A stretch of DNA of 64,000 bases from Gnetum montanum (lineage: Eukaryota; Streptophyta; Gnetopsida; Gnetales; Gnetaceae). The stretch covers positions 216,177 through 280,176 of the forward strand of contig MNCI01004594.1 of the NCBI GenBank assembly GCA_015680685.1. Direction: 5' to 3'. Positions 55,560-64,000 of this stretch are shown one piece after another (the stretch's first letter is position 1; the number at the start of each line of letters is the position of its first letter). A program made the translations under genes and the position numbers. The notes beneath the pieces were generated by a model. That model did not search any database. It was given only the letters and a program-made list of their open reading frames with translations, and had not been told where the DNA came from.

Positions 55560-58217
55560 ACATTAGTGATAGTCTCATTTGGATCATTCAAAAATGTATC
55601 TTCATCTAGTCTTGAAGGTATTTCCGTTTTAGGTGGTCTAGATGTGTTTGCTTCTTCTTCTTGATTTTTTATTTTAATTACCTCATCTCCATGTTTAATA
55701 TCCTCTTATGGTGTATAATCACAGTGTAAGATATCTATGTCTAAGTCCTCTGTTTGGTCTATTTTCTCAAGTCTAGAACTAATAAGTGAATCAATAACTT
55801 CCATGCATCTTTGAAACAATTTTATATTCTCATTTTCAATCCATTGGGTGTCTTTTGGTTTAGTGGCTACTATGTAGACTAGTTTTTACTCACATACTTT
55901 TTCCTTAACTTTGTTGTAAGTTGTGTTAATATTTTGAATTTTTGGCCAACAATTGCATCCTTTACTATTAGTAGTGATGCATGGATTCTTTTTTCTCTCC
56001 ACAATGGTGGGTTTATCATTTATGTCTTGTATTGGAGTAGTAATGGTTGTTGGATTTTACATATGATTAGGAAACATCATTCTGACAAGGAAGGGTGTTG
56101 CATAAGATTGTCCTTTTGTTGGTTTTGATGCACCAGTAGGCCTACAAATTTTGTGCAGATGTGAGAAAACTACCCTAAAGAAAGGATTTTTCTGAGGCTG
56201 TGGTTGAGATATATTAGCATTATCATTTCCATGTCTATTCATAGCACAAGTGACATTCTTTTATTGATTTTGTGGTGCCAAACCTTCCTATGTTATTGGC
56301 GGTGACATATGGTGAAGGGAAGTATGAGAATATTGAGGATATGATGGAGGGTGAGAGGCATGAGGTGGTGATCTCATATAAGATATTGTAGGATGATGAT
56401 ATTTAGGAGAGTGGTAGTAGTGATTTGAGGTAGAGAAATTACAACTAGTCAAGGAAACATGTTGTTGAACATAATATCCATATGGGTCTAGCTAATAGTA
56501 AGGGTAGCATTGGTTTCATGATGGCCTCCCCCATGACTATGGATTTTTCCATTATTGTTGACTGTAATTTTAAGGATGATAAGAAGTCTTATTAGGATGG
56601 TATGGTTGGTTATAGGACTATCCATAATTACCTTGTGATTAAGGTAATTAAGATAATTTCCTAGGCATTTACTTGTGTATGAACTTGGGATTCAAAGAAA
56701 AAGCCCAATACTCATGTAGATGTACCATGACTAGGCAATAGCCCTTTGGATGATCATATAGATAGATTTCACATCCATCATCATCTTTTTTGGTTGAGCC
56801 TATAGCCTCTTTTTGTACAACCAAGTTCCCTTTTTACTAATAAGTGTTCCTACCTATTTCTTGGTTCTTTTTCCTCCTCTTGTTTTGATCACTTGATTTT
56901 TTTTGCATTACTCTCTCCTCTATGATTTTTACATAAGTTATAACTTTATCATTCATCAACTCTGACATCTTATATAGCCTTATTTCAAAATCATCAATAA
57001 ACTTTTTTATTGGCAAGGTTTGTTATGAAATCACCTCATTGGGAGTTGCCTCTTTTTCGTCGTCATGGATATGGAACCTCTTCTTTTAAAGAGTTGGATT
57101 CCAATTATATTCCTTTACATTCACTCATTTACATATCTCTCCTTATTCTTTTGCAACCTACTTAATTAGCCTTTGTATTTGATGGGCTTTTAGTTTGTAT
57201 AACCAACCTTGGGCATAAATACCAAGGGTCTTCCTTGTTTGATTATGAAGTCCATCTATGATGTGATAAAGTTGTTATTTTTAAGAGAAATCATGGCATA
57301 AACATATATATAGTAGAGAATAGTATCTATCCAAGGCCACATCTATGGATTCATGATTTTTTTTGCTTCCAACCTTGGATTTTTTTTCTTAGGTTGGATA
57401 TTGTTGCATAGGTTTGGTATTTCTTGTTGAAGAGTTCCAGCATTGTGAACCACCAGTGGATTGAATTTGGTTCCAATGATCTATACCAACTTTCATCTTC
57501 ATCTACTAGTTTCCTAGGAAAGATCTTAAGCTTTTTCCACTTGTCTTCAATGTTTTGCAAGGTGTAGGCATCATGGAAGACTTGTAAATGATGTTGTGGA
57601 TTAGAATTATAGCCTCCCATAAATTTAGAAATGTTATTCATATCTAATAATTTGATGCAACTTTCCCTTTGATGCCTATGAAGTATTCCAACTACCTCCT
57701 AAATTTTTTTCATACTCTTAGTTATCAACAAGGGTCCATTTTCATCAAACATGTCATTATGATAATCATCATTTCTATTTTTTTGATAGTAATGATCTCA
57801 CCTATGCTCATTTTAATGTCTTTGCTTTTGATTTCTACTGCTTGCTCCATCTTAACCCCTTAATGTATCCTTATTTCTATACCTATGTTCATATTCATCA
57901 AAACTAGACGTTAAAGAGGAAGAGGAAGATGGTGAACTTGGAGAATCACCATGGCTCATATAGTCTTCCCAATGGTTCCTTGATGTATCCTTTCTAAGTT
58001 TAGATGAGGTCCTCCTTAATCTAGGACTTACTTCATCTCCTCTAGAATTTTCTGTACTAGTTGAACGTAGTCCTTGCATGTAGTAAGTATGGAAATGAGC
58101 ATATGAAAATCCTACTTGAGATTTTTCACTTTAATTCTCTTCAATACAAAACCTATCATTTCTTCTATAAGTGTTTTCATCATATGATGCATTATTGGTC
58201 CTATGTGAAGAAGACAT
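55560..58217 (-). pseudogene. gag: Gag and linker remnant of element F
   Basis: ATG at 58217 (MSSSHRTNN). Ser/Arg-rich part at 58079-57852. Gag core at 57641-57351 is open for 96 residues: MNNISKFMGGYNSNPQHH, ESWYRSLEPNSIHWW and MLELFNKKYQTY, very close to A. The Cys/His cluster near 56770-56735 reads GCEIYLYDHPKGYC, with two Cys replaced by Tyr. The tail is near 56640-56280. The linker follows near 55900-55560. Stops throughout. Confidence 0.82.
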
Positions 58218-58346
58218 GTTTTTAATGTGTGTGACTTAAAATAAAATATTAATATTTTGTAAAATATAAATCATTAATACTTTTATAGAAATAATTTATA
58301 ATACAACCAATCTAGATAACTAGCATCATCCCCAAAAATGATGTAA

Positions 58347-59309
58347 TGATGAGTGGTGGGTACCCCCTACACTCAACCATATGAATCACATGTATTCATG
58401 CACAATCTGATCGAATTTCATGGATGGAGCTAGTTGCGCATCTAGATTGTTAAGCATTGATGATAGTTTGCTATCTTCCCACTTAGAGTAATGGTAGCTT
58501 TTTCATGTATGGTTTATCCTAGAGGCATATGATTGTTAATGTTATTCTGGCCTTATGCTACTCCTAACGATAATAGAGAAATCAATTATTTAAACTAATT
58601 AACAACATAAAGATAAAGTCTAAAATAGCATACAACTAATGAGTGTCCATTCCCAACTTGCCATACATGTCTTGAGCCTACACATCCACTATTGGGATTA
58701 CCAAGTGTTATGCTACTAGGCGAACCAAATAGTAACACTACTAGGATTACCAAGTGAATACATGTTTACACTGAAAACTGGTTGTGCTCATTTCACTAAT
58801 TCATTAATATGCATGGAAACATAAAATATTAACTAAGTACATGGAATATAAATTGCATCAAGAGTAAATCTAATCTAATTCAAAGTATTGCAATGAATAA
58901 GAATTAACCTTAATCTTATTGATGTTCATGGAATATGTCTAGGTACATTTCCACTCAAATAAGATGTCATACAATTGACTCAGATCCACATAGTAGGCAC
59001 TCACTAATTGTTTTCTAAAATCACAAAATGAAATTGCAAGATTTCTGCTACTCAATTGATAAACAAATGATAATACATGGAAAGAGCATGCTTATTTATA
59101 GGTGAAAATAGACACTACATTGATGGGTGTGCATCAATGCATCATTGCATGCATTGATAGGATTACGTCAATGGGTACACATTGATGTGACTATGTCATT
59201 AGGTATACATCGATGTCACTATGTTGACATGGCTATAGCAACATAGCTTCATTGAGGCAACTATGTCAAAGTGGTACATTAACATAGCTTTATCAAGGTA
59301 GCTACATCA
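58347..59309 (-). repeat. 5' LTR of element F
   Basis: 963 bp, TGATGAG at left; right end taken at ACATCA. TATA near 59101-59092 (minus). U3 (59110-59309) is made of loose repeats around CATCAATG, CATTGATG and CTATGTCA, as in B. The primer site at its left is decayed past reliable alignment. Confidence 0.82.
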
Positions 59310-59700
59310 AATTAAGTGCCTAAGATTTGCAAGGTAGCTCCTCTCCTACCACCCATAACCAAGTTCCACTTTACAGGGGATCACGAGGCCATAGGGTATT
59401 AACACAATGAAACTAGAATAGGACTTGAATTTGCAATTTTTTCTGCACAATGAAGGTAGTAGTTACATAGTAGCACTAGGCAATAATGAGTGCAAAGACC
59501 AAGGGTAACACTAGCAAGACTGCAATGCTTAAATCACAGCAATAAGATCTAGAAGTAAGAAATGTAGGACACATAAGGAACATGCACAATGGAGGACTCA
59601 CAACAATAGGCATGATAGCCATGAGGAAAAGAATCGACATGAGGCACATCAAATACAAACCACATATATTAAGGCTATATAACCTTAATAATGATTTTAT
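59310..59700. other. Interval between element F and the U3 of element G
   Basis: No conserved ORF. A hydrophobic minus-strand frame (59724-59476) has no similarity to any neighbour and is probably chance. It may be the start of G's LTR or a spacer. Confidence 0.4.
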
Positions 59701-61189
59701 TTTAAAACAAAATAAAATTATCACAAACTAGTTTTTTCTAAGAAGAAATTTCAAAATGGATGAATTTATAATCATTTAATAAATACAACTTTAATTTTTG
59801 GGAATTAAAAATTTTCAATGGAAGTTATAATCTCGCATGGAGGTTATAAACAGATCTCCCTAATATTTATAACATTGTAATTGACAAGAAGACACTTGCA
59901 AACTATGGCTTATTTTTCTCTTAGAAGTTATAACTTCTTTAGGAAGTTATGAATAAATTCCCTAGATATTTTGTAATACCATTAACTTTTCATGATTATT
60001 GTAACTACCTTAAGGTTACTATAAAAGGGCCTTCAAAGGTGGAATTTTGGAGGAGGAAGATTTTAAGAAAAAGACAATTGAAGATTATTTGTAAGATGTT
60101 TTGCTAAAGACATCAATTTGGCTCCTTTTTTTTAATCTTGTCAGTTCATTCTTTTCCGTTTTGTTTTATTTACTTAGCTAATGATTTAGATAGTATCGTG
60201 CTTGGTGTTTAATTTTGGGATAAGTCCTAGGTTGCTTTTATAGCTCTATTTTTGTACAATATTATACTTCTATTAAGATTTTTCATAAATAGCTTATGTT
60301 GTTGAAAAGCTTCTAGTGTAATTTAATAGTAATGTCTTAATGAAATTACCTATTTTGAGCATCGAGAATCTAGGAAAATATTTAGTGTTTTAAGATGATT
60401 GAAATAGCTTCATTATTTTAAAGTGTACTACCTTGGTACTTCAATCTTGAAATTATCAAATGTTTTTTAAGGCTCTATTTAATGCAATCTTTGACAGCTA
60501 TTGACTAGCCAAAATAGAGACATGTACTTTGTCATTTATGCAACATTTTTGGTAGTATAATAAGATTATCTTTATGAAATTGCTTATTGAACTTAGAGGA
60601 TTCTTCATAATTCATAGTTAGATTGAATTGAAATAGCTTTATTGCAAAGTATCTTCTCATGTCAATTTATCTTGCTTAAATATTTGAGATTTCACACAAA
60701 TTTTCTTTCTTTTCTTTCACTTTCTAAGTCTATTGAATCTCACTCTATTTCTAATTTTCTTGTGGAATTTGATCTCTAGGGGAAATTAGGTGTAGATTGG
60801 TAGAATTATGCTCAAACATTTTTGCAAAATTTTATTTGCCATAAGTAACATACTATAGGGACCGTATAGACTAAGTGATTAGAAAAAATAGAAAATCTTC
60901 AATAACTCACAGTGTTTAACAAAGTTAGCTGATTTTCTTTTATGATATACAATTATAGTTTCATACATAATTCAGCCATTTCATCATGCACAACAACAAA
61001 TACAAACTCATGATTAGTTCATTTCATAATGACTAAGTCTATTTGGAGGTATATGGACCTTGGTGTTGCTACAGACTAGAAAGCACCTAAACCCTATTTG
61101 AAGAACACCTTTGATCCTTTGATCCTAAAGGTCATGAGACCCAAAGGTCCACAACATTGGTAGTCCTAAATGGTCACCAAAATGTTTTT
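59700..61189 (+). repeat. Probable 5' LTR of element G (left edge not resolved)
   Basis: Inferred from the primer site at 61190 and the TATA box CTATAAAAGGG at 60018-60028. U3 has four copies of GGAAGTTATAA or variants (about 59820, 59840, 59925, 59943), one within the perfect palindrome AGAAGTTATAACTTCT at 59923-59938. R/U5 would be about 1.1 kb. No second LTR is in the window, so the left edge cannot be set; the right edge may be a few bases before 61189. Confidence 0.6.
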
Positions 61190-61206
61190 TGGTGCTAGAA
61201 GGAGGG
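61190..61206 (+). other. Primer-binding site of element G
   Basis: TGGTGCTAGAAGGAGGG, the same site type as D, E and H. Confidence 0.75.
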
Positions 61207-61535
61207 ATGAAAAGTTTTTCTGAGTTCATAAGTTTGATAGTCCTAGCCCAGCAACAGTTATTTTTTTGTTAGGAGGGCTTAAAAATTAGATATTATTTTC
61301 AGTTCATAATCAAATAGACTAATAGTTTAGAAGATTTCAAAGGTTTCAAATAAATTCTTGATTATAATACTGATTACTCATCAAAAAAAGAACAAAAGAA
61401 AGTTCTTAAGTTTGCAACAAGTAGTGGAGTAAAGATTAGAAGGATATGAAGATCACCTCTTTTGTCTAGTTTATTAGTTTATAAGAGAAAGACAAAAAAC
61501 ATAAAAGTTTAATAATCAAAAGGAATTCTAATAGG

Positions 61536-62510
61536 ATGGCAAATCCTTGACAAAGAGTTACACCATTAGGATTTTAAAACTACAACAATATTTCAAAGGT
61601 ATTTTACAAATATTTTCTTAAGCCTTTTACTCCTAGAAAAGTGTACTTAGCTGAAGAATAAATTCACTTATTTGAGTTAGCTTTGGCTCATGCAAATGTT
61701 CAACATCAAGATCAAGCTTACAAGTTGTTTATAGAAAATTTAAAAGATATGACTCAAAATTGGTATTCAAGCTTGCCAAGCAACAATATCATAAGTTGGG
61801 ATTATATGAAAAGTGTTTTCTTAGCCTAGTTTGGTAATCAATTAAATTAACAAAAACTACACTATGAGCAAGCACAAGCTAAATAATAAGTTAAAGAGTT
61901 TATTAGAGATTTGAACATTTCTATGATTTGTTAGTTAAAGGGTCAGACTACTAAGTTAGTGAAAGGATTTGAACATTGAACATTGAATTGCGAGACTTGT
62001 ACAACAAGGTAGTGAAACTAGAGAAAGCTTTGGAAAAAGTTAAAATCAAAGAGGAAAAGAATAATAGAAAGTATAAGTGTCAAGATACTAAGTTAGTAGA
62101 AGATGAGACTATGTCTAACTTCCTTGATATTAAATTTGATGATGAGTTATCTAGTGTTCATTATGTAAGCAAATCTTCTAACAATGCATCTAGTTATACC
62201 TCTTCTCTATCAAGTTCTGCAAGGATATTGAAATACCACAAAAATCTGCATGTTGTGGTCAATTTTCATCATGTAGCTTTTACCCCATCAAACTCAAGGC
62301 AAAACTTCATTGTAAATGTAAAGATTGTAATCCATAAGGGGGAATTTCACATATTCCATACTTTTGGAACTAGAAAATGTCTTATAAGTGGTCAAAGTCT
62401 CATTCTCCAAGTGACAAAAGTCATCTACTATCTATATTTTGGGTTGGGAAGGTCAAAAATTCCTTTTGGAATGTCAAAAATTCCTTTTTGAATGTCAAAA
62501 ATGGCAATTT
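61536..62510 (+). pseudogene. gag: Gag of element G, degenerate and truncated
   Basis: From an ATG at 61536 the frame reads, with stops, a Retrotrans_gag core: FELALAHANVQHQDQAYKL near 61670 and NWYSSLPSNNIISWDYMKS near 61760. A charged helical part follows in another frame (61976-62200: VVKLEKALEKVKIKEEKNN). Near 62300 is a Cys-rich HCKCKDC segment. It ends in a short repeat, GTCAAAAATTCCTTTTGGAA, at 62449-62510 and then meets the LTR of H. Different gag from those of D/E and A/B/C/F. Confidence 0.75.
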
Positions 62511-63731
62511 GATGGATTTTATGTGGGGTACACATTTTTCTATGATGGAAACATCTACAAGGGAGTAGATCTCATCTACCTCCACTATGGAAGGATGGGG
62601 GTTTCCCCCCTCAACATGGAAACTTTCACCCCCAATGTGAAGACTGTATGCATAGCTTGAAAATCTCCCTCCCCCTTCCCTCAGCATGAAAGTTCCCCCA
62701 TAGCATAGAGGCTCCACTCATAGCGTGGAAGCCACAAAAGCCAAATTTCATCACTCAATGCACTCCAACATTGACCAATCACTTTAGTAAGGCTGGAAAA
62801 TGCTTAGTGTGGAAAATTCATCTCCAACATAGAAGGTGTGCCCCTATTACTATTTATAGTAAATATAATGTACATGGGAAGGCATTTTCTATATATGGTA
62901 ACCTTCCAAATTTGGGCATCCATCTCACCTATACAAGGCAAAAATTTGCAGCAAAACTACAACCAATTTGTAGCCAAATCACAACCATTTTGTAGCCTCA
63001 TTCATGTCCCAAAACCTATAAAAAATAGCCTCAAATACCATTCATAAGTTTAACAATTGTTTTAGGTTCCACACACTTTTACAAGTTAAGCAATCTTTTA
63101 TGATTAGTAATTTGTTCATAGTTCTACACTTTGGCATTTTCAAGCACTCAAGAGTTCTTACAAGTTCTCACACTTGTATTCTCTTGAACCTAGTGTGGAA
63201 ACCCTGTGACCTTGTGACTTTGTAATCCTCTTTGGAATTTGTGAGTTTTCAAGCACCACACTACACTTCTAGGATTTACAGCTCCTAGTGTAAAGCACTT
63301 AAATAGCAACACAAGAGGTTTGATAGCATCCAGAGTGGTAGGACATCTGGCTTGTGGAGTTGATTACATCTACTTCAATGGACTATGAATCCTTATCGAA
63401 GTGAATCCCACCTACTACGCACTCAAGCACCATTTGTACACATTTCTCTAACTTAATCTTTATTCTTTTTCAATAAAGTTTTAAATTCTAGGTTTTGTGT
63501 GCAAAATATATTCTTTATTTTCTATGCATAATTTAGGTCTGTTATTAGTTTTAGCATTCAATTTTTACTACCCCATTTTTCATTTTTGTAAGTCCTTGGG
63601 TGACCTACTGGATCATCCAAGGCATCTTGAATCCCATTTTTTCAAAGGCCCTAGGGATTTAGAGTTAAGGTTGCTATGCTAGATCTATCAATTTTTCCAG
63701 CGATCAATTCTTCCAATTGCAAAAATTTTCT
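62511..63731 (+). repeat. Probable 5' LTR of element H (left edge approximate)
   Basis: Set by the primer site at 63732 and TATAAAAAA at 63017-63025. U3 at about 62610-62735 holds CAACATGGAAACTTTCACCC, CATAGCGTGGAAGCC and similar units, alternating with C-rich runs, reminiscent of D's array layout. It seems to have inserted in G's gag. The 3' half of H is outside the window. Confidence 0.65.
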
Positions 63732-63749
63732 TGGTGCTAGAAGGAGGGC
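63732..63749 (+). other. Primer-binding site of element H
   Basis: TGGTGCTAGAAGGAGGGC. Same type as D, E and G; differs from G only at the last base. Confidence 0.78.
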
Positions 63750-64000
63750 CTCCATCGAATTATTACATCCAATCTTATGATCATCATTGCCAAAATTTCC
63801 TATTAAAACATCATAAAATTTAAATTCACTCTTGCTTTACCAAGGTCTTGGAATTCAGAAAAGGAACTTCCACAAGTGCAGCGTCATGACAGTTTGGCCA
63901 AAAGGTGTAGACACTAAAGTTAGACTATTTAGTTTGGCAAGTTTTCTACCACTAGAGTTGATAGGCCCGATGGACTCTCCAACCTGCCCACCTGGGTGAT
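63750..64000 (+). other. 5' leader of element H, cut by the window end
   Basis: No ORF of note. Contains GACACTAAAGTTAGAC and TTTAGTTTGGC near 63909-63940, possibly related to the TAAACTAGC motif of D and E. Confidence 0.5.

Larger units (their letters stand above)
52399..59309 (-). mobile_element. Element F: Athila-like derivative lacking RT, RNase H and integrase
   Basis: Minus strand; 3' LTR 52399-53280, 5' LTR 58347-59309, about 5.1 kb internal. It keeps a whole (decayed) gag (58217 to about 56000) and the protease-RT linker (about 55900-55560, VATKPKDTQW corresponds to VATEQEDT in C), then jumps within about 100 bases to the sequence following integrase (near 55440). About 2.9 kb of pol present in C is absent. 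The left flank CATAG and right flank AATTA do not give a clear target duplication. Confidence 0.85.

Noticed and set aside
59476-59724. A small multi-span membrane protein
   Set aside because: Hydrophobic only because of composition; no start context or similarity, and it may lie in G's LTR.

Overview
The window reads as plant nuclear DNA from a large, repeat-rich genome. It is almost entirely a stack of LTR retrotransposons of the Ty3/Gypsy class, with no convincing host gene, rRNA, tRNA or CRISPR array. The plant assignment rests on the element types: an Athila-like family primed by tRNA-Asp, a Tat/Ogre-like family with two RNase H domains, TATA boxes inside the LTRs, and plant-style introns in one gene. 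I cannot name the species.

Layout. Element A (1-3396, minus) is the youngest-looking: its gag is open for 716 codons and runs off the left edge, its tRNA-Asp primer site is exact, and its 5' LTR is 2295-3396. Element B (4471-51875, minus) is an old, decayed relative of A and is the host of the stack. Its 3' LTR is 4471-5401 and its 5' LTR is 50946-51875. Three later insertions split it: C (6149-16134, plus, same family as A), D (17809-25915, plus, non-autonomous gag-protease element, TSD AAATT) and E (28177-46288, minus, 18.1 kb Tat/Ogre-like, TSD TCAGT). Element F (52399-59309, minus) is another A/B relative that has lost RT, RNase H and integrase. G (PBS at 61190, plus) and H (PBS at 63732, plus, cut by the window end) are two further elements with the same primer-site type as D and E.

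How the parts relate. A, B, C and F share LTR ends (TGATGAG...CTCATCA or decayed forms), the tRNA-Asp primer site, gag sequence, and a recurring AGTCATGGGGG motif at the 3' LTR junction and at internal sites. D and E share gag, LTR starts (TGAAACACC on the sense strand), LTR ends (TACA), a primer site of the form TGGYRYTAGAARGAGGRC, and arrays of a TAAACTAGC-type motif. D could therefore have been moved by proteins from an E-like element. Most copies carry in-frame stops, largely of the C-to-T / G-to-A type, so apart from A's gag the coding regions are pseudogenes.

The most unusual item is an intron-containing, coiled-coil-rich gene (about 35445-39876, plus) lying antisense inside E, between its protease and its reverse transcriptase. 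The second is that the U3 promoter regions of at least three unrelated LTR families here each carry an array of short CG-containing palindromes (GCGATATCGC, GCGTATACGC, GCTACGTAGC types). Single N characters at 6461, 8831 and 24730 are assembly joins, two of them flanked by duplicated sequence.
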